Shown here in pieces: positions 1 through 15,000 of a stretch of DNA of 64,000 bases. Both the position numbers and the translations under genes were made by a program. The stretch's first letter is position 1; every line of letters begins with the position of its first letter. Below the pieces are notes generated by a model. The model saw only the letters and a program-made list of their open reading frames with translations, was not told where the DNA came from and made no database searches. This stretch comes from Methylomarinum sp965277025 (lineage in GTDB: Bacteria; Pseudomonadota; Gammaproteobacteria; Methylococcales; Methylomonadaceae). The DNA is taken from positions 3,534,001 to 3,598,000 of the forward strand of contig OZ255706.1 of the NCBI GenBank assembly GCA_965277025.1. The letters are read 5' to 3'.

Positions 1-3000
1 CAGTGAACGCCCCCAATCCGGGCAGAAGTACTTTACACGTTTTCTAAGCTGCCTGTGCGGCAGTGAACTCCGCGTAGCTTTGAGAATTCCCTTTTGTGTA
101 TTTCTAAGCTGCCTGTGCGGCAGTGAACACATGAAGTTTGTAAGATGGCTCGGCGCATTTTTTCTAAGCTGCCTGTGCGGCAGTGAACCTTTCGTCCCCC
201 CTGTGTATGAAACGTTATATTTTCTAAGCTGCCTGTGCGGCAGTGAACGTACGGATGGAAAAGCGGGGCCGGGCACTTATTTTCTAAGCTGCCTGTGCGG
301 CAGTGAACCGGCACTGCGATTGATATGCCACCTGCCGGTTTTTCTAAGCTGCCTGTGCGGCAGTGAACTGCGGGTTCAATATTACCCCATCTGCTGATCC
401 TTTCTAAGCTGCCTGTGCGGCAGTGAACATCGCGAGTAGCGCCGCGCTGACCGCCTCACTTTTCTAAGCTGCCTGTGCGGCAGTGAACATAATCAGATAT
501 GAGGGAACCACGATGGCTGATTTCTAAGCTGCCTGTGTGGCAGTGAACAAAAATGATCGTTATGCGAGACTAATGGAGCTTTTCTAAGCTGCCTGTGCGG
601 CAGTGAACCGCACAAGATGCTGTCAGTGTCGCAATAAAGCTTTCTAAGCTGCCTGTGCGGCAGTGAACATGCTGGCAAACATGTTTGAAAGGCTGAAGGC
701 TTTCTAAGCTGCCTGTGCGGCAGTGAACTACGCGCATATCTGGGAGGGGGCGTACTGGACTTTCTAAGCTGCCTGTGCGGCAGTGAACTATGCGCTCGAT
801 GTCCTGAAATGCCGGTTCCCTTTCTAAGCTGCCTGTGCGGCAGTGAACGACTAAAAAACAGCATCACACACAACGTCAACTTTCTAAGCTGCCTGTGCGG
901 CAGTGAACTGTTTTGCCAGCCGCGCGGTCTCCAGCTGCGCTTTCTAAGCTGCCTGTGCGGCAGTGAACGACATCTTGTCGATATAGCAGTAAGTCGATTC
1001 TTTCTAAGCTGCCTGTGCGGCAGTGAACTTCTTCCGCGTCGTCTATTTCAATATGCACATTTTCTAAGCTGCCTGTGCGGCAGTGAACGCGAGTTTGACA
1101 TATCGGATCTGCCCCGCTCATTTCTAAGCTGCCTGTGCGGCAGTGAACCCCTGACTCTACAGAACCTGACTCTACAGATCTTTCTAAGCTGCCTGTGCGG
1201 CAGTGAACTTCATCAGACGAGGCCAGAGCGGCTATGGACTTTTCTAAGCTGCCTGTGCGGCAGTGAACTTTTGGCGCGTGTTATCGCGGCAACTGCTCAC
1301 TTTCTAAGCTGCCTGTGCGGCAGTGAACTGGTTCCCTCTTGCCTGCTGGTACCACTAAACTTTCTAAGCTGCCTGTGCGGCAGTGAACGAATTCCCGTTG
1401 CACGATAAACCTTATACAGATTTCTAAGCTGCCTGTGCGGCAGTGAACAACTCCATAAGCTTATCCATCCCGCACTCTTTTTTCTAAGCTGCCTGTGCGG
1501 CAGTGAACGTTCAGCGCTATTATCACAGTTACCAATGAGCTTTCTAAGCTGCCTGTGCGGCAGTGAACAAATACTAGGCCTGGACAACAACACGGTTGTT
1601 TTTCTAAGCTGCCTGTGCGGCAGTGAACTCTGGGACGGCCCGTATTTCGGCGCCGACTGGTTTCTAAGCTGCCTGTGCGGCAGTGAACTGTTTTCTCGCT
1701 CCACCCTCCCTGCGTTTTCATTTCTAAGCTGCCTGTGCGGCAGTGAACTCCTAAATTGAGCGCGGTTGCAATCAAGTACATTTCTAAGCTGCCTGTGCGG
1801 CAGTGAACAGCTGGTTCAGCTCACCGACGTGGCCGGTGTCTTTCTAAGCTGCCTGTGCGGCAGTGAACCGAAACTTGGCGTTCCTGTTGCGTCAAAACTT
1901 TTTCTAAGCTGCCTGTGCGGCAGTGAACGTTTTTATAATGAGGAGAGACGATGAGAATTATTTCTAAGCTGCCTGTGCGGCAGTGAACTACGACGGAAAG
2001 TGGCGATGGCTCCGATATCTTTTCTAAGCTGCCTGTGCGGCAGTGAACAACAGAAAACGGAACTTGATAGGTTTGTACTTTTTCTAAGCTGCCTGTGCGG
2101 CAGTGAACCTGTTGTGGACTGGGAAGCAATAGATAAACAATTTCTAAGCTGCCTGTGCGGCAGTGAACTGTGAAACTAATCCCGATAGCTTGGCTTGCAT
2201 TTTCTAAGCTGCCTGTGCGGCAGTGAACTATACGATTCATCTTCAAACGCAACAGAAATTTTTCTAAGCTGCCTGTGCGGCAGTGAACATTACACGCTGA
2301 CAGAATCAACGGCCAAATGTTTTCTAAGCTGCCTGTGCGGCAGTGAACCACAACAGGCCAAAACGACGGCATCGGAGCATTTTCTAAGCTGCCTGTGCGG
2401 CAGTGAACGCCGACTGGATGCAACCTATATTGCCGAGGATGTTTCTAAGCTGCCTGTGCGGCAGTGAACTTACCCGTAATTTGCATCCAACATGGTTGGG
2501 TTTTCTAAGCTGCCTGTGCGGCAGTGAACCCGTCATGACCGGGGCCGAATATTGACGCACTTTTCTAAGCTGCCTGTGCGGCAGTGAACCATCAATCAGG
2601 CGTTGGTAGACCAGCACTACTTTTCTAAGCTGCCTGTGCGGCAGTGAACTCCGAGTGCAGCCGCGAGGTCAATGTAATACTTTTCTAAGCTGCCTGTGCG
2701 GCAGTGAACGTCAGCTGACAGACTATCGAGGTCTATAACGATTTCTAAGCTGCCTGTGCGGCAGTGAACGAGAGCCGCTGACGGGTCGAAAAACGAAATT
2801 ATTTCTAAGCTGCCTGTGCGGCAGTGAACCCAAACCAAAGCCGTCACCTAAAGACAAACCGTTTCTAAGCTGCCTGTGCGGCAGTGAACGGTAAAACAGC
2901 AATGTCCATTCCTCCGGGTTTTTTCTAAGCTGCCTGTGCGGCAGTGAACCCATTATTTACCCCTAAATTTGGTTATTACGATTTCTAAGCTGCCTGTGCG

Positions 3001-6000
3001 GCAGTGAACAGCAATAAAAGCAAGCAGATCTTCAGTCTCGCTTTCTAAGCTGCCTGTGCGGCAGTGAACCCTAGAAATGAGCGCGCACCAAATGCCAATA
3101 TTTTCTAAGCTGCCTGTGCGGCAGTGAACTGGCCACGCTTTATTGGGTGGCCGAGCACCTTTTTCTAAGCTGCCTGTGCGGCAGTGAACGCCTGCCTGAG
3201 GCAGGTAAGGCACCCGCCTAATTTCTAAGCTGCCTGTGCGGCAGTGAACATTGATCGCGGATATCTAAGGGGGTGTAAAATTTTCTAAGCTGCCTGTGCG
3301 GCAGTGAACTCTGAATAATCTCATTTTTTCCCCGCGATGTATTTCTAAGCTGCCTGTGCGGCAGTGAACCCCGTCCGCCGCAGGCAGGGGCGGTAAATAA
3401 TTTTCTAAGCTGCCTGTGCGGCAGTGAACGTCCTCTTGTCGAGGCTCATCCAGAACACCGTTTTCTAAGCTGCCTGTGCGGCAGTGAACAAAAGCGCGGG
3501 GCAAAAAGTCACGGCGTAAGCTTTCTAAGCTGCCTGTGCGGCAGTGAACGAGTAAGCGGATGATTGCTCGCCGGATGGGTATTTCTAAGCTGCCTGTGCG
3601 GCAGTGAACATAATGATCAGAAAAAAATTCACTATCGTGCCTTTCTAAGCTGCCTGTGCGGCAGTGAACATTCCACACGCCGAGGCAATTGCCTCGAATG
3701 TTTTCTAAGCTGCCTGTGCGGCAGTGAACAGCGAAAAAAGTCGTCGACGGCGGCTCCGAATTTTCTAAGCTGCCTGTGCGGCAGTGAACCCCGGTCGCTG
3801 GTGGACGCGTCGGTAGAAAAATTTCTAAGCTGCCTGTGCGGCAGTGAACTTGTAAGCGATCAATGCATTCTCCCATGAGCCTTTCTAAGCTGCCTGTGCG
3901 GCAGTGAACATTAACTCAGAGGAAACAAAAGCACTCGTTTACTTTCTAAGCTGCCTGTGCGGCAGTGAACGTCTCGAACATTTTTACGGCCGCTCCGGCG
4001 ATTTTCTAAGCTGCCTGTGCGGCAGTGAACATTTCAGCAACGAGGAGAGAAAAATGGGAAAATTTCTAAGCTGCCTGTGCGGCAGTGAACAGCGGGCTGT
4101 TTTGTAGTGCTGATAGTCGGCTTTTCTAAGCTGCCTGTGCGGCAGTGAACATACGCAACCGCGCCGCCATTAACGTGTACACTTTCTAAGCTGCCTGTGC
4201 GGCAGTGAACGCCTGCCTGACCACTCAGCTTGCGAGTGGTCATTTCTAAGCTGCCTGTGCGGCAGTGAACAAACCTTTCATGTTCGAAAGCGTACAGCCC
4301 AATTTCTAAGCTGCCTGTGCGGCAGTGAACATCGAATTACCAACAACAAACGCCAAAGGAGTTTTCTAAGCTGCCTGTGCGGCAGTGAACGCCCACATTC
4401 GTAAGCCAGAGCATCGAATGATTTTCTAAGCTGCCTGTGCGGCAGTGAACGTATTATTCTCGTACACATAGAGGCAAAAAATTTTCTAAGCTGCCTGTGC
4501 GGCAGTGAACAGCCGTATCGATGCCGTCATCCCACCAAATGTTTTCTAAGCTGCCTGTGCGGCAGTGAACAAACCAAGTTGAGGAGGCTTTATTCATACC
4601 AATTTCTAAGCTGCCTGTGCGGCAGTGAACTGGCCGCCCTGTACTGGGTGGCCGAGTATCTCTTTCTAAGCTGCCTGTGCGGCAGTGAACGACTTTCTGC
4701 CCCGGGCTTTTTTCATCGTGCCTTTCTAAGCTGCCTGTGCGGCAGTGAACACACCGTGGCCATCGTCGGTAACATAATCCGTTTTCTAAGCTGCCTGTGC
4801 GGCAGTGAACAGCGAAAAAAGTCGTCGACGGCGGCTCAGAATTTTCTAAGCTGCCTGTGCGGCAGTGAACGCAGGCTGATGCTGCCCCTGCCGTCGGACA
4901 CATTTCTAAGCTGCCTGTGCGGCAGTGAACTCGCGAGGGAAATCTACGCGTTCAATAACAGGTTTCTAAGCTGCCTGTGCGGCAGTGAACTATTGACGCT
5001 CAGGGCGTCATCGCCGGTGACCTTTCTAAGCTGCCTGTGCGGCAGTGAACACGGACTGGATATTTTTATGCCGCGCCCGTGTTTTCTAAGCTGCCTGTGC
5101 GGCAGTGAACGTCAACGACCCGGTTCACATCGCCCTTAAACTTTTCTAAGCTGCCTGTGCGGCAGTGAACATGCGTGGTATGCGCCAGATGTCGAATATA
5201 ACTTTCTAAGCTGCCTGTGCGGCAGTGAACCTTTTCTCAACTTGTGATCAGTATAAAACATTTTTCTAAGCTGCCTGTGCGGCAGTGAACTAATATGACC
5301 ATTGAGCGTCTGCCGCGATTATTTTCTAAGCTGCCTGTGCGGCAGTGAACAATACGAGTAGTACGCCTTTTTCATGTTCAAATTTCTAAGCTGCCTGTGC
5401 GGCAGTGAACATATATAAACGCTCAAACCACCGAGGTGTTCTTTTCTAAGCTGCCTGTGCGGCAGTGAACGACTGTCCCTGCCTGTCTGGCTGCCTGCAG
5501 CATTTCTAAGCTGCCTGTGCGGCAGTGAACATGAAAACATTAAACCTGGAACAGGGCACACCTTTCTAAGCTGCCTGTGCGGCAGTGAACGGACAGCGGT
5601 GACAGGCTCGTTCTCAGTTCATTTTCTAAGCTGCCTGTGCGGCAGTGAACGCTGGTATTGCCGCATTAGACCAGCTGCAACATTTCTAAGCTGCCTGTGC
5701 GGCAGTGAACGGGAAAATCTACCGCGGCTGGCAGTCGGTATCTTTCTAAGCTGCCTGTGCGGCAGTGAACTCGGCCTGTTCGGTGGTGTTCGTGTTCGTG
5801 CATTTCTAAGCTGCCTGTGCGGCAGTGAACTGGTGTAGCTAAAGATGAAATATTTCCGTCGCTTTCTAAGCTGCCTGTGCGGCAGTGAACAAATCGTTTT
5901 CTGTGGCAAAACGATTAATCTCTTTCTAAGCTGCCTGTGCGGCAGTGAACTCGCCCCGCGAGAAACAAGCGCGTCGACAACATTTCTAAGCTGCCTGTGC

Positions 6001-9000
6001 GGCAGTGAACCAATGATGGTTCCCTCAGACACCGCATGAATCTTTCTAAGCTGCCTGTGCGGCAGTGAACTTTTCATGACCCACCTCGGCCCCGTCGTCA
6101 GCTTTCTAAGCTGCCTGTGCGGCAGTGAACATTGATGTGCTGGTAGAATATATTTCAACCCTTTTCTAAGCTGCCTGTGCGGCAGTGAACGGGAGCCGAG
6201 TTCTGCATGATCAGTTACCCAATTTCTAAGCTGCCTGTGCGGCAGTGAACCCTGCTTGCGGCCGGCCCGCCCAAGGCGGGCATTTCTAAGCTGCCTGTGC
6301 GGCAGTGAACGCCTTTTTCGTGCTCGAAAGCATACAGTCCGATTTCTAAGCTGCCTGTGCGGCAGTGAACAGACAGACACGGACAGTCGAACAGGCATGT
6401 CATTTCTAAGCTGCCTGTGCGGCAGTGAACGAAGAATTCAACCAACCGGCCTTCGAAAAAGTTTTCTAAGCTGCCTGTGCGGCAGTGAACGTCGCGTCAA
6501 CGGTTTTATTGACGGTGGTGCTTTTCTAAGCTGCCTGTGCGGCAGTGAACATAAAGTGAAAAATTGCATTAACCAGCACCCCTTTCTAAGCTGCCTGTGC
6601 GGCAGTGAACCGGAGTGGCGCCTGGGCAGACAGCGAGCTGCCTTTCTAAGCTGCCTGTGCGGCAGTGAACGGCCCCGTCGTCAGCGGGGCCTTTTTTTGT
6701 CTTTTCTAAGCTGCCTGTGCGGCAGTGAACAACGAGAGCGGGAACAACGAGAGAGACACAGATTTCTAAGCTGCCTGTGCGGCAGTGAACTGACAATGCT
6801 AGCGAACAGTTTCATCAGAACATTTCTAAGCTGCCTGTGCGGCAGTGAACCGGGCCGCAGGGTGCAGGCGTCAGTTGTCAGCTTTCTAAGCTGCCTGTGC
6901 GGCAGTGAACGACATTGTAACGCGGAACAACATTAACCATCCTTTCTAAGCTGCCTGTGCGGCAGTGAACATCTGCTCAGCGCTAATCTTGTTTTGGACT
7001 ACTTTCTAAGCTGCCTGTGCGGCAGTGAACCATGGCGCAATGACGCGCCGACATTCCACATCTTTCTAAGCTGCCTGTGCGGCAGTGAACTCGATAAAAT
7101 CAACTTTATTGCCGATATGGAATTTCTAAGCTGCCTGTGCGGCAGTGAACGCAAGCTATTTAAAAAATACATCCGGAAAATATTTCTAAGCTGCCTGTGC
7201 GGCAGTGAACTTCGTGGCGAGTTGATTTCATTGTTCACAGAATTTTCTAAGCTGCCTGTGCGGCAGTGAACAGCCGGGCATGACCGTGGCGGCTTCCAGT
7301 TCGTTTCTAAGCTGCCTGTGCGGCAGTGAACTACGACGGAAAGTGGCGACGGATCAGATATCTTTTCTAAGCTGCCTGTGCGGCAGTGAACAATTATGGA
7401 CCAGCTTTTTCTATGCAAATTATTTTCTAAGCTGCCTGTGCGGCAGTGAACCTCAACAGCTTCTGACTTCATATATTCAATTTTTTCTAAGCTGCCTGTG
7501 CGGCAGTGAACGCAGGAGTGGTTCGCCCCTGCCTGACCACCGATTTCTAAGCTGCCTGTGCGGCAGTGAACTCCAATTGAAGTGAGCCAGCCGCCGTAGG
7601 CATTTCTAAGCTGCCTGTGCGGCAGTGAACATGAACGGCTTTGGGATGCGGCCGAAGAGGAATTTCTAAGCTGCCTGTGCGGCAGTGAACCGGACCCAAC
7701 GCCAGTAAATTTATCGAGATCTTTTCTAAGCTGCCTGTGCGGCAGTGAACTGAGCCGGCGTTGAAGCTGACTGCTGTGACGTTTTCTAAGCTGCCTGTGC
7801 GGCAGTGAACCGCTGGCGACCGCCGCGAAAAAAGTCGTCGATTTTCTAAGCTGCCTGTGCGGCAGTGAACGAAAACACAGATACCGCCATCAACGGGAAA
7901 TATTTCTAAGCTGCCTGTGCGGCAGTGAACACCCACATTCGTAAGCCAGAGCATCGAATGACTTTCTAAGCTGCCTGTGCGGCAGTGAACTATGCATTTT
8001 ACGGCAGCCGACATTGATACATTTTCTAAGCTGCCTGTGCGGCAGTGAACTATGCTGTCTGCCGAATCCTCAATCGCTTGCTTTTCTAAGCTGCCTGTGC
8101 GGCAGTGAACAGCCAGAATCGTTTTTTCAATATCGTCTGGCATTTCTAAGCTGCCTGTGCGGCAGTGAACGAACCGGCCTTTCAATACATCGTACGCATA
8201 CTTTTCTAAGCTGCCTGTGCGGCAGTGAACTTGGACAGGCCGCTAAAACCATTGGGGCTGTTTTTCTAAGCTGCCTGTGCGGCAGTGAACGGGGCGCGCG
8301 AGAGGAGAGATGTCGGAAAACTTTTCTAAGCTGCCTGTGCGGCAGTGAACGGCCAGTGGCTTTTCCAAGCAAATCCCAGACATTTCTAAGCTGCCTGTGC
8401 GGCAGTGAACCGCAATTCAACCAGACTCATCACCCGCTGAGTTTTCTAAGCTGCCTGTGCGGCAGTGAACGTCGCTCAACAACAGCTAGCCGCTATTCTG
8501 GATTTCTAAGCTGCCTGTGCGGCAGTGAACGGTTCATCAGCTGCAAAATACAGTGTGAAAGTTTTCTAAGCTGCCTGTGCGGCAGTGAACTGATAGACTG
8601 GTGTGAGCGCAGCGTATCCAAATTTCTAAGCTGCCTGTGCGGCAGTGAACATTATCGCAGCAACAAAGAGCCTGGACACCAATTTCTAAGCTGCCTGTGC
8701 GGCAGTGAACGATGCATTCACGATAAATCCCCATGAATTTGTTTTCTAAGCTGCCTGTGCGGCAGTGAACGGAAATTGTTTAGTGAATCTGACGCCGAAA
8801 TCTTTCTAAGCTGCCTGTGCGGCAGTGAACCCTGACGACAGACATTTCGCAGATTTCGTCGATTTCTAAGCTGCCTGTGCGGCAGTGAACCTGCTCTTCA
8901 GGGGATCAAACTGGATCATGTTTTTCTAAGCTGCCTGTGCGGCAGTGAACTGCCGGTTCCCCGCCGGTGAGGCCGTAATCACGTTTCTAAGCTGCCTGTG

Positions 9001-12000
9001 CGGCAGTGAACCATAACTCACCGGAGGCGAGAAAAAAACGGATTTTCTAAGCTGCCTGTGCGGCAGTGAACCCTACCACAGGCAAGGTAGACAGGAATAG
9101 ACATTTCTAAGCTGCCTGTGCGGCAGTGAACATGAACGATGCAGCGGATATCGATGTATTGGTTTTCTAAGCTGCCTGTGCGGCAGTGAACGTCTCGCAC
9201 GGCAACTGTCGTTCTCTATTGCCTTTCTAAGCTGCCTGTGCGGCAGTGAACATTCAACTTTCGAGACAATCGTCTCATCTAGTTTTCTAAGCTGCCTGTG
9301 CGGCAGTGAACTGGACGTGTTGCCACGCGTTCTGAGAGACCGCTTTCTAAGCTGCCTGTGCGGCAGTGAACGACGAGATAGCGCGGGTAGCCGCTGGTGA
9401 AACTTTCTAAGCTGCCTGTGCGGCAGTGAACTCATCCCACGGGCCAAGCGACTGACCCCGTTTTTTCTAAGCTGCCTGTGCGGCAGTGAACAGATATGAC
9501 CAGTATGCGTATGTCGCGATTATTTTCTAAGCTGCCTGTGCGGCAGTGAACGGTTCATCAGCTGCAAAATACAGTGTGAAAGTTTTCTAAGCTGCCTGTG
9601 CGGCAGTGAACAGGTACGTGAGCGCTTCGGCTGGCTGAAAAGATTTCTAAGCTGCCTGTGCGGCAGTGAACTTCGAAACCGTCGCCCTTACCTTGGTGGT
9701 ATTTTTCTAAGCTGCCTGTGCGGCAGTGAACGCTCAGACTCGCCGCAGCGGCGGGTTTTGCATTTTCTAAGCTGCCTGTGCGGCAGTGAACCACCAGTGG
9801 CCATTCCCCCCATTATAGACCTTTTTCTAAGCTGCCTGTGCGGCAGTGAACATTATTACTGTGTCCAATGAGCAGGACATCAATTTCTAAGCTGCCTGTG
9901 CGGCAGTGAACCCTTAAGCCTGACCAGCTCCTGTCTGCCGACATTTCTAAGCTGCCTGTGCGGCAGTGAACATTAAGCGCTGGCCAAAAAGCGGCTATTT
10001 CGCTTTCTAAGCTGCCTGTGCGGCAGTGAACGGTAAGCCTGCCCGCCCCAGCCTGACCACTCTTTTCTAAGCTGCCTGTGCGGCAGTGAACTTAAATACG
10101 ATTTACGTAAAAAATTAAGCAGCTTTCTAAGCTGCCTGTGCGGCAGTGAACCTTCAGCACCGCCGGATTGCCACGTAGATCAATTTCTAAGCTGCCTGTG
10201 CGGCAGTGAACCACAAGAAGCTCGCCAGCCCGGTGACAGTCCGTTTCTAAGCTGCCTGTGCGGCAGTGAACGCGGATATCGAGGGGGAGTAAAATGGCTT
10301 ATGTTTCTAAGCTGCCTGTGCGGCAGTGAACCTCAGTTGGCGCCAGTCGTGCGGGACAATTGCTTTCTAAGCTGCCTGTGCGGCAGTGAACAATGAAGAA
10401 GCCGAGTTCACTGACACCGAACCTTTCTAAGCTGCCTGTGCGGCAGTGAACTCACATGCGCACTGGCAGGCTCAGGCAGGAGCTTTCTAAGCTGCCTGTG
10501 CGGCAGTGAACACCCGCCCAAGGCGGGCAGGCTGGCAGGGACATTTCTAAGCTGCCTGTGCGGCAGTGAACTATGGGCGAACCCGCAACGGGCGCATTAA
10601 AAATTTCTAAGCTGCCTGTGCGGCAGTGAACCTTAAATCCGACGTGAAGAAAGGTGTCCCCAATTTCTAAGCTGCCTGTGCGGCAGTGAACGCGTCATTG
10701 CGCCACGTGACCGTCTCACCAGCTTTCTAAGCTGCCTGTGCGGCAGTGAACGGTCAGTCGCCTGGCTCGTAGGATGATATTTCGTTTCTAAGCTGCCTGT
10801 GCGGCAGTGAACTAAGAATATCCAGTCCGTGTTCATTACCCATCTTTCTAAGCTGCCTGTGCGGCAGTGAACCAGCCTGATCCACTCGTGAGTGGTCAGG
10901 GAGTTTTCTAAGCTGCCTGTGCGGCAGTGAACGCGCAGTTCGAGAAATACGAAACCACGCTCAGTTTCTAAGCTGCCTGTGCGGCAGTGAACAGAATCGG
11001 ACTCTGAGCTGACCACTTACAAGTTTTCTAAGCTGCCTGTGCGGCAGTGAACCACGAGAATGCTGATCTGAACCTGCGCGCAACTTTCTAAGCTGCCTGT
11101 GCGGCAGTGAACCATGATGATGCGATCGTATTCAACGACATCGATTTCTAAGCTGCCTGTGCGGCAGTGAACAATCACTGCCGTTATAGTAGCCCCAGAT
11201 GAAGTTTCTAAGCTGCCTGTGCGGCAGTGAACTCCCCAAGCCGTTTATTTGGGGCTACTATAATTTTCTAAGCTGCCTGTGCGGCAGTGAACATGTGTTC
11301 ATTGAAGATGGTGCGAATATCTATTTTCTAAGCTGCCTGTGCGGCAGTGAACACCCCATGGCCATCGTCCGTGACATAATCGGTTTTCTAAGCTGCCTGT
11401 GCGGCAGTGAACGCTACCCGGGCTATCTCGTCGCCGGTCAGCCGTTTCTAAGCTGCCTGTGCGGCAGTGAACACATCTGTCACAAATGGACAACATTTCG
11501 TAACTTTCTAAGCTGCCTGTGCGGCAGTGAACAATAATGGGCCATCCAGCACATCGGGCGAGGTTTTCTAAGCTGCCTGTGCGGCAGTGAACAAGGCGGG
11601 CAGGGGCTGGCTCACTTCAATTGGTTTCTAAGCTGCCTGTGCGGCAGTGAACGATCGTTGAACCCTCGCTGGCCGTTGCGCGCATTTCTAAGCTGCCTGT
11701 GCGGCAGTGAACCAATTCTCGGCGGAACGCTGACCTCGGATACATTTCTAAGCTGCCTGTGCGGCAGTGAACCCAGAATTGTGCCTTCAGACACCGCCTG
11801 AATGTTTCTAAGCTGCCTGTGCGGCAGTGAACGTCGAAGAACGGGAATATAGACGGGTGCGACATTTCTAAGCTGCCTGTGCGGCAGTGAACGTTCGTTA
11901 CCTCGTTTGTTGAGCCTGCCAGAATTTCTAAGCTGCCTGTGCGGCAGTGAACGATTATGAACAGCGACGGAACTATTCACATGTTTTCTAAGCTGCCTGT

Positions 12001-15000
12001 GCGGCAGTGAACTGTACCGTTCGTTAGTCAATTCCACCGTAACCTTTCTAAGCTGCCTGTGCGGCAGTGAACTTCAGCTCCGCCATTGACTACGACAGAA
12101 CAGCTTTCTAAGCTGCCTGTGCGGCAGTGAACATTTTATACGGACTGACGTTGAAACATTGATCTTTCTAAGCTGCCTGTGCGGCAGTGAACAACATTAA
12201 ACCTTAAACAGGGCACACCAAAATTTTCTAAGCTGCCTGTGCGGCAGTGAACTCGTGAACAGGCCCCCTTTTTTCTTGTGAACATTTCTAAGCTGCCTGT
12301 GCGGCAGTGAACAACAGCCAAAACCACGCTTCAAACGTGTCTTTTTTCTAAGCTGCCTGTGCGGCAGTGAACGATTATGTCACGGACGATGGCCATGGGG
12401 TTCTTTTCTAAGCTGCCTGTGCGGCAGTGAACATGTTTGTGTAAACAAGATTCATTCGTTTTTATTTCTAAGCTGCCTGTGCGGCAGTGAACTAATAAAG
12501 TTGATTTTATCGAGCGGGAGATAATTTCTAAGCTGCCTGTGCGGCAGTGAACATGGGTCAATTGACGATCGATCTTGAAGATGATTTCTAAGCTGCCTGT
12601 GCGGCAGTGAACGCATCGATGCCGGCTTGTCGCTCATCGATACCGTTTCTAAGCTGCCTGTGCGGCAGTGAACGCACCGATACCGCACGGGGTCCCGTGG
12701 CCAAATTTCTAAGCTGCCTGTGCGGCAGTGAACTACGACGGAGAGCGGCGATGGATCAGACATCTTTTCTAAGCTGCCTGTGCGGCAGTGAACTTGATAG
12801 TGTAGTCAATTCCTTCTTTCTCAAATTTCTAAGCTGCCTGTGCGGCAGTGAACGAGTGTGATGTGTGCCGACGGATAAACTTCCGTTTCTAAGCTGCCTG
12901 TGCGGCAGTGAACTTAAGGCCCGAGGTGGCGCCCGAGGACATCTTTTTCTAAGCTGCCTGTGCGGCAGTGAACCATGGGAGAATGCATTAATCGCTTACA
13001 ACTGGTTTCTAAGCTGCCTGTGCGGCAGTGAACTATTGGTCCATAATTTGCATAGAAAAAATATTTTTCTAAGCTGCCTGTGCGGCAGTGAACGAATTGA
13101 CTACACTATCAAATGCCGCCTTGATTTTCTAAGCTGCCTGTGCGGCAGTGAACTTTTCATGACCCACCTCGACCCCGTTGTCAGCTTTCTAAGCTGCCTG
13201 TGCGGCAGTGAACCTATCTATAGACTGACCACTCATTTTACCGATTTTCTAAGCTGCCTGTGCGGCAGTGAACGTCTCCGCGGACTGCCGACTATAAAGC
13301 CACGTTTTCTAAGCTGCCTGTGCGGCAGTGAACAACAGCCACAGCCATGCTTCCAGTGTGTCTTTTTTCTAAGCTGCCTGTGCGGCAGTGAACAACAGAT
13401 TAGGGGGCAAGTGGATTTCATAATCTTTCTAAGCTGCCTGTGCGGCAGTGAACTGCACTAGGTGCACACCCCCCTCGCCGAAGTTTTTCTAAGCTGCCTG
13501 TGCGGCAGTGAACGTGATAAACTATACCAGAACTTAAATAAAAAATTTCTAAGCTGCCTGTGCGGCAGTGAACTTCACGCCTTGAATCGTTTCGAACATT
13601 TTTACTTTCTAAGCTGCCTGTGCGGCAGTGAACGAATCGGTCTCGCAGGACATCGAGCGCGTACTTTTCTAAGCTGCCTGTGCGGCAGTGAACGCTGAGA
13701 ACGAACACGCGGCGTTTTGTGCACTTTTCTAAGCTGCCTGTGCGGCAGTGAACAACATTAAACCTCAAACAGGGCACACCAAAATTTTCTAAGCTGCCTG
13801 TGCGGCAGTGAACAACTGATCATGCAGAACTCAGCTCCTGAGTCATTTCTAAGCTGCCTGTGCGGCAGTGAACGAGATTCTTAAATCGGGCACACTCGAT
13901 TTGCCTTTCTAAGCTGCCTGTGCGGCAGTGAACATTACACGCTGACAGAATCAACAGCAAAATGTTTTCTAAGCTGCCTGTGCGGCAGTGAACACCGACT
14001 TTCAGCAACGCGGCATCATACTTCATTTCTAAGCTGCCTGTGCGGCAGTGAACTGGCCGCGCTTTACTGGGCGGCCGAGTATTTTTTTCTAAGCTGCCTG
14101 TGCGGCAGTGAACCATAGTCGCCTACGACCCAGCTAATCCGCTGTTTTCTAAGCTGCCTGTGCGGCAGTGAACCCCGGTCGCTGGTGGACGCGTCGATAG
14201 AGAAATTTCTAAGCTGCCTGTGCGGCAGTGAACGAAACTCATGTATGCACTGCATGAGGCCAAACTTTCTAAGCTGCCTGTGCGGCAGTGAACCGATTAA
14301 TCAATGCCAATACCACAAGGGTTAATTTCTAAGCTGCCTGTGCGGCAGTGAACCCGGCGCGGTCAAGATGATAGCTATCCACGTTTTTCTAAGCTGCCTG
14401 TGCGGCAGTGAACTGAAAATCATCAACTCACATGCCCAATTTGACTTTCTAAGCTGCCTGTGCGGCAGTGAACTACCACGGAAAATGGCGACGGCTCAGA
14501 TATCTTTTCTAAGCTGCCTGTGCGGCAGTGAACCCGGTCACCCCCACGGCGTTTGGATCCAGATTTTTCTAAGCTGCCTGTGCGGCAGTGAACCCACCCA
14601 CGCGGTGGCCAAGGAAACCCAGTATTTTCTAAGCTGCCTGTGCGGCAGTGAACGTGGCCACGGTCCCGGCTGCGGCGGCGAGATATTTCTAAGCTGCCTG
14701 TGCGGCAGTGAACGCCACGCTTGCAGGCTTGGCAGGCCTTGGTTGTTTCTAAGCTGCCTGTGCGGCAGTGAACAGGCTGAACGGTCAAATCTGACTCGTT
14801 TGGTATTTCTAAGCTGCCTGTGCGGCAGTGAACGCACCTGCTTCTGCCCCTGACCACTCTGGAGTTTTCTAAGCTGCCTGTGCGGCAGTGAACTAACAGC
14901 TTTGTACTGGGTAGCCGAGCATATCTTTCTAAGCTGCCTGTGCGGCAGTGAACGGCCGGGGCAATCGGTTCATGTGCAATTTGACTTTCTAAGCTGCCTG

